The notes under the pieces: generated by a model | What the model was told of the DNA's origin: nothing | Database searches by the model: none | What the model saw: only the letters and a program-made list of their open reading frames with translations | Assembly: GCF_034427455.1 (NCBI RefSeq) | Contig: NZ_JAXQNN010000007.1 | Location: 62,001 to 126,000 of the forward strand | From: Jeotgalibacillus haloalkalitolerans | Lineage (GTDB): Bacteria; Bacillota; Bacilli; Bacillales; Jeotgalibacillaceae | Direction of reading: 5' to 3' | Length of the DNA: 64,000 bases | Made by a program: the position numbers and the translations under genes | In this document: positions 29,624 through 38,877 of the stretch, piece by piece | Position numbering within the stretch: the stretch's first letter is position 1 | Layout of the letters: each line of letters starts with the position of its first letter

Positions 29624-30472
29624 GTGATTTATATCGGTTTGACCGGTTGGGGAGACCACCCGGATGTATATGATGAGCATTCTTCAAAGCAGGATAAGCT
29701 GAAGGATTATGCAGGGCATTTTCCGATCGTTGAGCTGGATGCCTCTTTTTATGCGGTTCAGCCTGAACGCAATATGAAGAAGTGGGTTGCTGAAACACCT
29801 TCTTCATTTAAGTTTATTGTCAAAGCCTATCAGGGGATGACGGGCCATCAGCGTGGAGATATTCCTTTTGATTCAAAAGAGGAGATGTTTAAAGCATTCC
29901 GCCTGTCACTCACTTCATTTATAGAAGCAGATAAACTCGGTGTTGTACTGCTGCAATTTCCACCATGGTTTGACTGCCAGAAACAGAATGTTGATTACAT
30001 AAGATACTGCAAAAAGCAGCTTGAGGGGCTGCCGCTTGCAATTGAATTCAGAAATCAGACGTGGTATTCAGATGAGTTCCGTGATGGGACACTTCAGTTT
30101 TTAAAAGATGAAGAACTGATCCACAGTGTGTGTGATGAACCGCAGGCAGGAGAAGGATCCATCCCGCTGATTGCTGAAAGCACGCATAAAGGGATAACAG
30201 TTTTCAGGTTTCATGGCAGGAACGTTGCCGGGTGGACAAAAAAAGGGAATGAAAACAGCTGGCGTGAAGTGAGATACCTCTATGATTATACGGATGCAGA
30301 GTTAAAGGATCTTGTGCCGGTGCTTCAAAAACTGGACCGGTCATCCGATAAAGTGTATGTATTATTTAATAATAATTCCGGGGGTCATGCTGCCGGAAAT
30401 GCGAAAACGATGATTGATCTTCTGGGACTGGATTACGGAGGACTTGCACCCCGCCAGCTCGACTTATTTTAG
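29624..30472 (+). CDS. yunF: DUF72-family protein (YunF)
   Basis: A 282-residue TIM-barrel-like DUF72 protein. Typical segments are IGLTGWGDHP near 3-12, ELDASFYAVQPE near 38-49, LLQFPPWF near 107 and FNNNSGGHAAGNA near 250. The function of DUF72 is unproven. Start at GTG 29624 after AGCAGGTGATC. It begins a plus-strand run with yunE and yunD homologues, 18 bp ahead of the next gene. Confidence 0.85.
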   Translation: MIYIGLTGWGDHPDVYDEHSSKQDKLKDYAGHFPIVELDASFYAVQPERNMKKWVAETPSSFKFIVKAYQGMTGHQRGDIPFDSKEEMFKAFRLSLTSFIEADKLGVVLLQFPPWFDCQKQNVDYIRYCKKQLEGLPLAIEFRNQTWYSDEFRDGTLQFLKDEELIHSVCDEPQAGEGSIPLIAESTHKGITVFRFHGRNVAGWTKKGNENSWREVRYLYDYTDAELKDLVPVLQKLDRSSDKVYVLFNNNSGGHAAGNAKTMIDLLGLDYGGLAPRQLDLF

Positions 30473-30490
30473 GATTGGGATGAAGTATAA

Positions 30491-31315
30491 ATGGAATGGT
30501 TTTTACTGCCTTTAATCGGGCTTGCAGCCGGAGCGGTCGGTTCGCTGATCGGCCTTGGAGGCGGCGTTATTGTTGTGCCTGCCCTGCTGTTTTTTGGGCC
30601 GGCACTCATGTGGATTGACGGAATCACGCCTCAGACAGCTGTTGGGATCTCTTTAGTTGTCATGATTTTTACAGGATTATCCTCAACACTTGCTTATTTA
30701 AAAACAAAAACAGTTGATGTGAAAAGCGGACTGATATTTTTTGCGGGAAGCGGTCCTGGTGCAATTGTGGGCTCCTATACAAATCAGTATCTGACGCTCG
30801 GATCTTTTCATCTGTATTTTGGATTATTCATGATCTTTTTATCGTTTATTCTATTGATCCGCAATAAAATTAAGCCGATTGAAAAGTTCAAAGCGGCATC
30901 GTACCAGCGTCATTTTACAGATCCGCAGGGCGTACAATGGTCATACGGATTTCCGCCGGCTGCAGGGGTATTTGCAGCTTTTGCAGTGGGCTTTGCATCA
31001 GGATTATTTGGCATTGGCGGAGGTTCTGTCATGGTACCGGTTATGATCATTGCGTTTTTGTTCCCGCCACATGTAGCAGTCGGAACATCGATGCTGATGG
31101 TCTTTTTATCTGCATTGCTCGGCTCAGCTTCACATATTGCGCTTGGAAACGTGAACTGGCTGTATGTTGCGCTGCTGGCGCCTGGCGCATGGTTTGGCGC
31201 TAAGCTTGGCGCATGGATGAACCAGAAGCTTCAATCAGACAAGCTTGTTTTTGTACTCAGAATCATTCTTGTATTGATCGGGATCAGGTCAATCATTGAA
31301 GGAATATACGGCTAA
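30491..31315 (+). CDS. yunE: TauE/SafE-family anion exporter (YunE)
   Basis: A 274-residue membrane protein with about eight helices in two repeated halves. Each half begins with the family GLGGG-type glycine motif (LIGLGGGVIVVPALL near 18-32, LFGIGGGSVMVPVMI near 175). TauE/SafE proteins export sulfite, sulfoacetate and related organic anions; substrate here unknown. Between the yunF and yunD homologues, spaced by about 20 bp, so co-transcription is likely. Confidence 0.9.
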   Translation: MEWFLLPLIGLAAGAVGSLIGLGGGVIVVPALLFFGPALMWIDGITPQTAVGISLVVMIFTGLSSTLAYLKTKTVDVKSGLIFFAGSGPGAIVGSYTNQYLTLGSFHLYFGLFMIFLSFILLIRNKIKPIEKFKAASYQRHFTDPQGVQWSYGFPPAAGVFAAFAVGFASGLFGIGGGSVMVPVMIIAFLFPPHVAVGTSMLMVFLSALLGSASHIALGNVNWLYVALLAPGAWFGAKLGAWMNQKLQSDKLVFVLRIILVLIGIRSIIEGIYG

Positions 31316-31338
31316 AAGGATATGAGAGGTGATGAATC

Positions 31339-32694
31339 GTGAAAGAAAGAATAACCATTTTCCATACGAATGATTTACATAGTCATTTTGAGAATTGGCC
31401 CGTCATTCATCAGTTCCTGCAGCAGGAGCGTGCGATGCTTCAGGCAGCCGGCGAGGAAGTCTATCTGTTTGATATCGGGGATCATGCTGACCGCTCGCAC
31501 CCTTTAACAGAGGGGTCAGCGGGAAAAAGAAACGTTGATCTGCTCAATGAAGCCGGGTATGATGCTGTGACGATCGGAAACAATGAAGGGATCACTTTTT
31601 CATACGAAGAGTTAAATGAGCTGTATCATCATGCAGACTTTGAAGTCATTCTGGCAAACCTTTTTACATCAGAAGGAAACCGTCCGGACTGGGCATGCCC
31701 TTATCTGATTAAAACTACGAAAAGTGGTGTAAAAATCGGAATTACAGCTGTAACAGCGGAATATCCGGTCTTTTATGAAAAGCTCGGCTGGCATATTACG
31801 TCTGCAAAAGATGAATTGAAAGCGCAGGTTCGTGCAATGAAGGACAAGGTGGATATCATTGTGCTGCTGTCACACCTGGGAATCAGAGAAGATGAGTGGG
31901 TGGCGGAAGAGTGTCCTGATATCGATATCATTATGGGTGGCCATACACATCACGTGCTTGAAAATGGCCGGCTGCATAATCAGGTGTTGTTAGCCGCAGC
32001 CGGAAAATACGGCATGTTTACAGGTAAAGTGGAAATTGAATTTGATCATGTGAGCAGGAAAGTGTCCGGGAAAACAGCAACCCTTTATGAAACAAATGAG
32101 CTTCCTGCAGCAGACGATCTGAATACAATATGGCTTGAAGAAGGCCGTCAGCTGCTGTCTAATGAAATCACAGTCCTGAAAGAGCCGATTCATCATAATC
32201 CGCTTCAGGCAGAATCTCCTCTATCCAGGCTGCTTGCTGAAGCAATACTTGACTGGTGCGACGCTGATTGTGCAATTGTAACAGGTGGTCTGCTGCTTCA
32301 CCCGCTTGAAGCAGGGCCGGTAACGGAATATGATCTGCATAAGATTCTTCCCCATCCGATCAACCCGTGTCTGGTTGAACTGACAGGAAGCGAATTGAAA
32401 GAAGTCATCAGGCAGTCGAGACATCAGAACTGGCCAACGACGGTGATCAGAGGTCTTGGGTTCAGGGGAACCATTTTGGGTGAGTTTATTTATAATGGGC
32501 TTGAGGAAAAAGATCATCAATTTTATGTAGGCGGGCAGGAAGTGCGAGCAGATCAGGTATACAAAATCGCAACCGTTGATATGTTTACATTCGGGTTCTT
32601 TTTCCCTGAAATGCAAAGAGCAAAAAAACAATATTTTATGCCTGAGTTTTTGCGTGATATTTTAAAAGACAAGCTAAGTCATACCGCCCGTTAG
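31339..32694 (+). CDS. yunD: Metallophosphatase/5'-nucleotidase family protein (YunD)
   Basis: A 451-residue protein with an N-terminal calcineurin-like domain (ligands in FHTNDLHSH near 8-16, GDHAD near 47, GNNE near 79, SHLG near 177 and GGHTHH near 198-203) and a C-terminal 5'-nucleotidase substrate domain from about 285. No signal peptide, unlike secreted UshA, so it acts in the cytosol. Probable dinuclear-metal nucleotidase. GAGAGGTGATG precedes the GTG start. Confidence 0.9.
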   Translation: MKERITIFHTNDLHSHFENWPVIHQFLQQERAMLQAAGEEVYLFDIGDHADRSHPLTEGSAGKRNVDLLNEAGYDAVTIGNNEGITFSYEELNELYHHADFEVILANLFTSEGNRPDWACPYLIKTTKSGVKIGITAVTAEYPVFYEKLGWHITSAKDELKAQVRAMKDKVDIIVLLSHLGIREDEWVAEECPDIDIIMGGHTHHVLENGRLHNQVLLAAAGKYGMFTGKVEIEFDHVSRKVSGKTATLYETNELPAADDLNTIWLEEGRQLLSNEITVLKEPIHHNPLQAESPLSRLLAEAILDWCDADCAIVTGGLLLHPLEAGPVTEYDLHKILPHPINPCLVELTGSELKEVIRQSRHQNWPTTVIRGLGFRGTILGEFIYNGLEEKDHQFYVGGQEVRADQVYKIATVDMFTFGFFFPEMQRAKKQYFMPEFLRDILKDKLSHTAR

Positions 32695-32728
32695 CGCATG
32701 ATAATAGATAGAGAAGGGTGATCAGCCA

Positions 32729-33826
32729 ATGAGATTAATATCAACCAGGGTTCTGCGGGCCGGTATGGTACTTGGTCATACCATTTATAACGTGAATGAA
32801 AAGCCTCTGTTGCAAGCAGGTGTGACTTTGACTGAGGGAATGATCACACGTCTGCGTTTACTGAAAGTGCAGTATGTATATATTGCTGATGAAAAGTCCA
32901 AAGGAATTGAAGTGAAGGAAAGTGTGCCGGTTTTTGTCAGACAGGAATCGATCAGAGAAATCAGGGATGCTTTTTCTTCCATTCATACGTGTAAACAAAA
33001 AAATATGTCAGAAATGCTGGCAAATAAAGCAACGAAAATTCAGCATATCCTGAAAAATATCATGAGTGAAATGGACGCGAATCAGGACCTGCTGATGATT
33101 CTGTCAGATGCTTATATTTATGATTCTTATATCTTCCACCATTCCTACAATGTGACGCTGTATACGCTTGCGATTGGAAAAGAGCTGAAGCTGCCTGTCA
33201 AACAGCTGGAGCAGCTGGGACTTGGTGCGATGCTGCATGACATTGGGAAAACGATGGTGGATGAGTCAGTGCTGATGAAGGAAGGTCCATTGACTGAAGA
33301 GGAATTTGAAGAAATCAAGCAGCATACAGTTCATGGATTTGAAGTGCTGAAAAATCTGCATAATGTTTCATTACTGACTGCTCACTGTGCTTTTCAGCAT
33401 CATGAAAGACTGAATGGCTCAGGTTATCCAAGAGGTATTACCGGTGAGGATATTCATCCGTATGCAAAAATAATTGCCGTAGCAGATGTGTTTGATGCCT
33501 GCACATCCAACCGGGTCTACCGGGATAAGATGCTTCCTGCAGATGCACTTGAAATTTTGCTTGCAGGTTCGGGTACATTATTTGATCCGACAGTCATAAA
33601 AGCTTTTCAAATGGGAATCGCCATCTATCCAAATGGTTTGACTGTTCAGCTGAGTGATGGAAGAAAAGGGATCGTTGCGCGACAGAATAAAGGCGTTTCT
33701 ACACGTCCGGTGATCAGGGTAATTGAAGAGAGCCATAAAATTGTTCGGGCGACCTATGAAGTTGATCTATCCTCGGACCTTAACTGCACCATTGCTCAGA
33801 CCGATGTTGCATTCATAACAGAATAA
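32729..33826 (+). CDS. HD-GYP domain cyclic-di-GMP phosphodiesterase-like protein
   Basis: A 365-residue protein without membrane segments. The HD pair is in LHDIGK near 169-174 and the GYP motif in HHERLNGSGYP near 224-234, both complete. The N-terminal 100 residues resemble the small sensory region of Bacillus HD-GYP proteins such as those near yun genes in related species. Likely hydrolyses cyclic-di-GMP or a related dinucleotide. It is 34 bp after the yunD homologue and 56 bp before the yunB homologue, a position not occupied by such a gene in B. subtilis. Confidence 0.88.
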   Translation: MRLISTRVLRAGMVLGHTIYNVNEKPLLQAGVTLTEGMITRLRLLKVQYVYIADEKSKGIEVKESVPVFVRQESIREIRDAFSSIHTCKQKNMSEMLANKATKIQHILKNIMSEMDANQDLLMILSDAYIYDSYIFHHSYNVTLYTLAIGKELKLPVKQLEQLGLGAMLHDIGKTMVDESVLMKEGPLTEEEFEEIKQHTVHGFEVLKNLHNVSLLTAHCAFQHHERLNGSGYPRGITGEDIHPYAKIIAVADVFDACTSNRVYRDKMLPADALEILLAGSGTLFDPTVIKAFQMGIAIYPNGLTVQLSDGRKGIVARQNKGVSTRPVIRVIEESHKIVRATYEVDLSSDLNCTIAQTDVAFITE

Positions 33827-33882
33827 TTCCAAGGAAAAAACTCTTCTGTACAGCATACACTGCGGTATAGGAGGGCTTTTTT

Positions 33883-34644
33883 ATGCGCAGAATCAGAAAA
33901 AGAATTGTGATCAAGCCGCTCACAGCACGGTCTGTCTGGCTGCTGTCTATATTAATGTTTCTGCTGATGACGGTTGTCGGTCTCGCTGTAATCAATACGG
34001 GTGTGAAACCAACTCTGATGATCTATGCAGAATCTCAGACGAAAAAAATAGGGGCGCTTGTGATCAGTAAAGCAGTTAACAGAGAGATTGCAAATGTAAT
34101 GGATATCAATGAAATCATTGAAAATGTCCCTACCGACTCAGCAGAAATGGTGACAACAAAATTTAATACCGAAATTATTAACAGAGTACTTACAGAAACC
34201 ACTGAGCTTGTCCAGGAGCAATTGAGGGCAATTGAACGGGGGGATACCAGAGTCCTGAAATCACTGACCGAGCTGGACCTTGAAGTAGAAGATGCAGGGG
34301 AATTGGAGGGGATTGTATATACAGTGCCACTCGGGCAGGCGACAGGTAATGCATTGCTTGGGAATCTTGGTCCTAAGGTTCCTATCCGATTTCACGCTGT
34401 TGGAAATGTCACTTCGGATATACGGTCAGATATTGATGAATTTGGTATAAATAACGCTTTTGTGCAGATTAATATTCATTTGGTGGTCGACGTTCAGATC
34501 ATTGTACCGTTTGCAACTGAGGTAACAACGGTAGAGCAGGATATACCAGTTGCAATGGGCCTGATTCAGGGACAGGTACCTGAAATTTATAATATGGGTG
34601 ATGGTATGTCTCCTTCCTTGGAAGTTCCTCTTCCGACAGATTAG
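33883..34644 (+). CDS. yunB: Sporulation protein YunB
   Basis: A 253-residue protein with one N-terminal membrane helix near 17-40 and an extracytoplasmic domain. The C-terminal VPFATEVTTVEQDIPVAMGL near 208-227 followed by GQVPEIYN is a YunB signature. In B. subtilis YunB is sigma-E dependent and needed for efficient sporulation. TAGGAGGG precedes the ATG. Followed by the lysine riboswitch leader. Confidence 0.9.
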   Translation: MRRIRKRIVIKPLTARSVWLLSILMFLLMTVVGLAVINTGVKPTLMIYAESQTKKIGALVISKAVNREIANVMDINEIIENVPTDSAEMVTTKFNTEIINRVLTETTELVQEQLRAIERGDTRVLKSLTELDLEVEDAGELEGIVYTVPLGQATGNALLGNLGPKVPIRFHAVGNVTSDIRSDIDEFGINNAFVQINIHLVVDVQIIVPFATEVTTVEQDIPVAMGLIQGQVPEIYNMGDGMSPSLEVPLPTD

Positions 34645-34694
34645 TCTTGAATTAAAGACAGTCACTTGTTATAATAGTTCAGTAAAATGAATAA

Positions 34695-34958
34695 TCACCA
34701 CATCATAATCCGATGGGGTAGAGGAGCAGGATTTAAGAGTAATCTGTGTGAGGATGACAACTGCGATCACAGATGAAAGGGGATCACTGCCGAAATGGTA
34801 ACAATCAGTCAGGATTTTATCATTGGGGTTATCTTTAATAAGGATAACACTCTCTTTCCGCAGCAATTTTTGCGGGTTGAGGAGCTACAGATCGTGATGG
34901 AGCATAACATTACTAACGACAAGGGTAATGGTAGAGTCCTCTATCATTGCCCTTTTTT
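34695..34958 (+). ncRNA. Lysine riboswitch (L-box) with terminator
   Basis: Conserved blocks GGGGTAGAGGAGCAGG, then GAAAGGGGATCACTGCCGAA, are in the order typical of the lysine aptamer (about 34695-34905; the ends are approximate). A strong terminator with stem AAGGGTAATGGTAGAG and matching 3' arm at 34921-34952, then T6, follows. It controls the NhaC-family carrier downstream. Confidence 0.9.
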
Positions 34959-35015
34959 GCGTTTTTTTACGATTATGCCTCACTGCCCTATCATACAAAT
35001 AAAGGAGGGAACATT

Positions 35016-36635
35016 ATGGAAGGAACTTGGTTATCACTTTTACCGCCAATCATTGCAATTGTAATGGTTTTACTTACAAGACGCGTTCTGCTATCACTTG
35101 GAGCAGGGATCGTCGCAGCAGCCCTATTAATCACAAGCTTTGGACCGCTTGATACGCTCGAGACACTTTGGCTGTCATTCAGCGGCGTATTCTGGGAGCA
35201 CGGTTCAGATGGAGAGCCTGGCGTGCTGAACTTATGGAATATCTTTATTATGCTATTCCTGATTATCCTGGGTGTGATCACAGCATTCATTAACGTATCC
35301 GGAGGCGCAAGAGCATTCGGTGAATGGGCAATGAAGCGCGTGAAAACACGTGCAGGTGCTCAGGTTGTAACAGCGTGTCTGGGCATTATTATCTTTATTG
35401 ATGATTACTTTAACAGTCTTGCAGTCGGACAGGTGGCACGCCCGTTGACTGACCGTCACCGCGTATCCCGCGCAAAGCTTGCTTATCTGATTGACTCAAC
35501 AGCAGCACCGATCTGTGTAGTATCACCGGTATCAAGCTGGGGTGCATACATTATCGCAGTCATCGGAGGCATTCTTGCTACACATTCAATCACTGAATAC
35601 ACAGCATTCTCAGCATTTATCCAAATGGTGCCGATGAACCTTTATGTATGGGCTGCACTTGGAATTGTCTTTATCGTTGCACTTCGCGGTGTTGATTTCG
35701 GACAAATGAAGGTACATGAAAACCGTGCGATTGAAACCGGGGAAGTCTATGATCCAAATAAAGATATCCCTGGCGAATTAAAAAATGATCTTCCTGTTTC
35801 TAAATATGGAACAGTCGGTGATCTGATCTGGCCAATCATTGCGCTTGTAATTGGTACAGTGGCATCAATGATGTGGACAGGCTCTCAGGCTTATACAGCT
35901 GACACAGGAGAATCTGCAACAATTCTTCAAATGTTCGAATATACAGATGTTGCGAAATCACTTGTATATGGTGCGCTCGTTGGACTAGCAGTTGCCATTG
36001 CATTCTTTATCAGACAAATTGGCCGTTCTGAGAAAATTGGCGGCGCTGAATTTTTCCTTGCGCTTAAAGAGGGTGTTAAATCAATGCTTCCGGCAATCTA
36101 CATTCTTGTTTTTGCCTGGATGATTGTTGGTTTAATCGGGGATCTTGGTACAGGTGAATTCCTTGCTGGAATTGTAGAATCATCTAACTTGCCTCTTGGC
36201 TGGCTGCCGGTTCTGTTATTCATTGTGGCAGGAGTAATGGCATTCTCAACAGGGACGTCATGGGGATCATTCGGTATCCTGCTTCCAATCGCAGGGGAGA
36301 TTGCAGCAAGCACTGATATCTCACTGCTTCTTCCATCACTTGCAGCAGTACTTGCAGGTGCAGTATTTGGTGACCACTGTTCGCCGATTTCTGATACAAC
36401 GATTCTTTCTTCTACAGGAGCAGGAAGCAATCATATCGATCACGTTGCAACGCAGATTCCTTATGCTGTAACAGGAGCAGCGATTGCTTCAGCCGGTTAT
36501 GTGATGCTTGGTTTCTCAGGAAGTACACTGCTTGCACTCGGACTTGTCATTGTTCTGCTTGTATTATTTGCAGTCATTATGGGAAGGAATCCGGAAAAGG
36601 CAAGAACCGTATCCGCTAAAGAAGGACTCGAATAA
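35016..36635 (+). CDS. NhaC-family carrier under lysine riboswitch control (probable lysine transporter)
   Basis: 539 residues from the ATG at 35016, preceded by AAAGGAGGGA; the longer frame starting at 34947 begins in the riboswitch terminator. About eleven to twelve membrane helices. GTSWGSFGILLPIAGE and GDHCSPISDTTILSSTGAGS in the second half are NhaC-family signatures. The family name implies sodium/proton antiport, but lysine riboswitches commonly precede such carriers in Bacillota and point to lysine transport. Confidence 0.9.
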   Translation: MEGTWLSLLPPIIAIVMVLLTRRVLLSLGAGIVAAALLITSFGPLDTLETLWLSFSGVFWEHGSDGEPGVLNLWNIFIMLFLIILGVITAFINVSGGARAFGEWAMKRVKTRAGAQVVTACLGIIIFIDDYFNSLAVGQVARPLTDRHRVSRAKLAYLIDSTAAPICVVSPVSSWGAYIIAVIGGILATHSITEYTAFSAFIQMVPMNLYVWAALGIVFIVALRGVDFGQMKVHENRAIETGEVYDPNKDIPGELKNDLPVSKYGTVGDLIWPIIALVIGTVASMMWTGSQAYTADTGESATILQMFEYTDVAKSLVYGALVGLAVAIAFFIRQIGRSEKIGGAEFFLALKEGVKSMLPAIYILVFAWMIVGLIGDLGTGEFLAGIVESSNLPLGWLPVLLFIVAGVMAFSTGTSWGSFGILLPIAGEIAASTDISLLLPSLAAVLAGAVFGDHCSPISDTTILSSTGAGSNHIDHVATQIPYAVTGAAIASAGYVMLGFSGSTLLALGLVIVLLVLFAVIMGRNPEKARTVSAKEGLE

Positions 36636-36639
36636 TGAT

Positions 36640-36682
36640 GAAAACCGTCTGAATAACAATGTCTATTCAGACGGTTTTTTTA
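36640..36682 (+). terminator. Terminator after the NhaC-family gene
   Basis: Stem AAAACCGTCTGAATA with exact complementary arm, then T7. Confidence 0.92.
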
Positions 36683-36751
36683 AAGGACTATTGTATGATT
36701 GGGAAAATGTATGAATTATATAAAGTGTGAAATATTTTGCACACTATTAAG

Positions 36752-36784
36752 ATAAACCTTGTTATGACAGGGTTTATTTTTTTA
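36752..36784 (+). terminator. Second hairpin with T run upstream of the NSS gene
   Basis: Stem AAACCTTGT/ACAGGGTTT then ATTTTTTT. It lies before the promoter at 36830, so it is a back-up terminator rather than an attenuator. Confidence 0.6.
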
Positions 36785-36829
36785 TGTAGATTATTGTAAT
36801 ATAATTTCAGAATTTTTCAAAATAGTACT

Positions 36830-36857
36830 TTTACATTTAGGAAGCAAGTGCTATACT
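36830..36857 (+). promoter_or_regulatory. Promoter of the NSS transporter gene
   Basis: TTTACA (36830-36835), 16-bp spacer, TATACT (36852-36857). A weak CodY-like sequence (TAATTTCAGAATTTT) lies just upstream; not strong enough to call. Confidence 0.6.
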
Positions 36858-36935
36858 GATTTTAGATTATGTGAAATAATCTGAATATATAAAAACTTCC
36901 ATTTATTCAGGAAGTACTTTCAGGGGGGTAATTAG

Positions 36936-38459
36936 ATGAATCGTCAACAGTGGGGATCGCGTGCCGGATTTATTCTTGCAGCAGTTGGTTCCGCAGTCGG
37001 ACTCGGGAACATTTGGCGTTTTCCGTATGTCGCTTATGAGAACGGTGGGGGAGCATTCTTCATTCCATATTTATTTGCACTCTTAACTGCCGGTATTCCA
37101 ATTCTTATCATGGAGTTCACCATCGGTCATAAGTACAGAGGATCTGCACCGCTGTCATTCTTCCGCATGAGCGGTAAAAAAGCTGAGTGGCTTGGCTGGT
37201 GGGCTGTTTTTGTAGCGTTTGTGATCTCAACCTACTATGCCGTCATTATTGCCTGGGCAATGAGGTATACAATATTCTCATTCGGGCAGGCGTGGGGAGA
37301 AGACACAGAAGGGTTTTTATTCACGGAATTTTTACAGCTGGACGTAGCACCTGGGGAAACAGGCGGTATTGTGTGGGGAATATTTATTCCACTTGTACTG
37401 GTATGGGTGATTACACTCGGAATTCTGGTTGCAGGTGTTAAGAAAGGAATTGAATATGCAAACCGTATCTTCATTCCAACGCTCGTTATTTTATTCCTGA
37501 TCATTGTTATCCGTGCAGTCACACTTGAAGGCGCAGCGCTTGGACTTACTGCTTTCTTCGAGCCGAATTTTGAAAACATTATGGATCCGTCAGTCTGGGT
37601 AGCAGCCTACGGTCATATTTTCTTCAGTTTGTCTATTGCATTTGCAATCATGATTACTTATTCAAGTTATCTTCCGAAGAAATCGGATATTACGAACAAT
37701 GCATTTATCACAGGTTTTGCGAACTCAGGTTTCGAGCTTTTAGCCGGTATCGGGGTATTCGCAGCACTTGGCTTCATGGCTACACAGCTTGAAGTTCCTG
37801 TATCAGAAGTAGCATCAGCAGGTGTGGGTCTTGCCTTTGTTGTGTTCCCGCAGATTATTAATCAGCTGCCTGGACTCAATGGCATTTTCGGCGCATTATT
37901 CTTCCTGTCGCTGACGCTTGCAGGTCTTACTTCACTTATGTCTATCACTGAGACATATGTGGCTGGCTTAACTGAAAAGCTTGGTATCTCACGTAACAAG
38001 GCCGTTCTATTCGGTGGCGGACTTGCAGCATTGATTTCAATTCTGTTTGCTACGCAGGGCGGACTATTCTTCCTTGACGCAGCAGATTACTACATTAACC
38101 AATTTGGTGTAGCAGCAGTTGGTCTTGTGGAAGTTGTCATGATCGCATGGATTCTGCGTAAAACAGGTGTCCTTCAGAATCACGCGAACCTGACATCAGA
38201 TATTCACCTTGGCGGCTGGTGGAAAGTATGTCTTGGTCTGATTACACCAATCGTTCTTGGTTATATGATGTTCGGTCTGATCACTCAGAACGTTCTTCAG
38301 CAGTTTGATTTTGATAGCGGTAACTATGAAGGATATTCAGATGAATTTGCGCTGACCATGTTCCTTGCTTCAGCAGGTGCAGCTCTTGTGGTTGGAATTA
38401 TCGTTTCATTTATTAAATGGAGCCGTTCAACACCAGTTGAACTTCCGGATAAGGAATAA
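36936..38459 (+). CDS. Neurotransmitter:sodium symporter (NSS) family amino-acid importer, MetP-like
   Basis: A 507-residue protein with eleven to twelve helices. The unwound helix-1 region AVGSAVGLGNIWRFPYVAYE near 15-34 followed by NGGGAFFIPY is the NSS signature binding substrate and sodium. GGGGGTAATT precedes the ATG. A 36-residue MetS-like gene follows 14 bp later, which marks this subgroup as the MetP-type methionine/alanine importer of Gram-positive bacteria. Confidence 0.93.
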   Translation: MNRQQWGSRAGFILAAVGSAVGLGNIWRFPYVAYENGGGAFFIPYLFALLTAGIPILIMEFTIGHKYRGSAPLSFFRMSGKKAEWLGWWAVFVAFVISTYYAVIIAWAMRYTIFSFGQAWGEDTEGFLFTEFLQLDVAPGETGGIVWGIFIPLVLVWVITLGILVAGVKKGIEYANRIFIPTLVILFLIIVIRAVTLEGAALGLTAFFEPNFENIMDPSVWVAAYGHIFFSLSIAFAIMITYSSYLPKKSDITNNAFITGFANSGFELLAGIGVFAALGFMATQLEVPVSEVASAGVGLAFVVFPQIINQLPGLNGIFGALFFLSLTLAGLTSLMSITETYVAGLTEKLGISRNKAVLFGGGLAALISILFATQGGLFFLDAADYYINQFGVAAVGLVEVVMIAWILRKTGVLQNHANLTSDIHLGGWWKVCLGLITPIVLGYMMFGLITQNVLQQFDFDSGNYEGYSDEFALTMFLASAGAALVVGIIVSFIKWSRSTPVELPDKE

Positions 38460-38473
38460 AGGAGGGATTCACA

Positions 38474-38584
38474 ATGACAGCCAGTGCAATTGTGATGATG
38501 GTAATTGGGATCGTTCTTTTATGGGGCGGACTTGCTGCAAGTATTACAAACGCAGTAAGAAAATCCAAAGATAAAACAGTTTAA
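38474..38584 (+). CDS. metS: MetS-like small subunit of the NSS transporter (36 residues)
   Basis: A 36-residue single-helix membrane protein: helix near 5-24 with IGIVLLWGGLAASI, then a basic tail RKSKDK. AAAGGAGGGA precedes the ATG. Such microproteins are the small subunit needed by MetP in Corynebacterium. It starts 14 bp after the NSS gene and ends just before the shared terminator. Easy to miss because it is shorter than the usual ORF cut-off. Confidence 0.88.
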   Translation: MTASAIVMMVIGIVLLWGGLAASITNAVRKSKDKTV

Positions 38585-38588
38585 TATT

Positions 38589-38626
38589 GAGGCTGCCTGT
38601 GCTTACAGTACAGGCAGCTTTTTTAT
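38589..38626. terminator. Terminator after metS
   Basis: Stem GCTGCCTGT/ACAGGCAGC followed by T6. Overlaps the 3' end of the converging lipoprotein gene. Confidence 0.85.
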
Positions 38627-38764
38627 TGCATATTCCGGTGCGAGATCATATTCATTCAGAGTTGAAGGAAGCCATGTGGACATTGGTGAAACTTCCGGAG
38701 GCTCGGGTTCTTTTGTGCATCCGGCAATCAATAATATCAGTAGAGCAGCATAAATGAATCTCAT
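38603..38764 (-). CDS. Small lipoprotein, unknown function
   Basis: 53 residues from the ATG at 38764, preceded by AAAGGAG; a longer frame to 38809 has no better start. The first 16 residues form a lipoprotein signal peptide ending in lipobox LIAGC. The mature part is about 38 residues and proline-rich at its start (KEPEPPEVSP). Not recognised as a named family. It converges on metS. Confidence 0.7.
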   Translation of the reverse strand: MRFIYAALLILLIAGCTKEPEPPEVSPMSTWLPSTLNEYDLAPEYAIKKLPVL

Positions 38765-38877
38765 GAAGAACACACTCCTTTTCCTGAGTTTGTGCGTTTT
38801 GATTCTCATTCATGCATAGAAAAAAGTGTGTGGTCATGTATAATAGGAAGTAGTTCACAGGCAGGAGTGAGAATCTG

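Noticed and set aside
34795-35064. An 89-residue ORF upstream of the NhaC-family gene
   Set aside because: It is the lysine riboswitch read as protein.
36776-36830. CodY box before the NSS transporter
   Set aside because: Only about 10 of 15 positions match the consensus, which is within chance for this AT-rich stretch.
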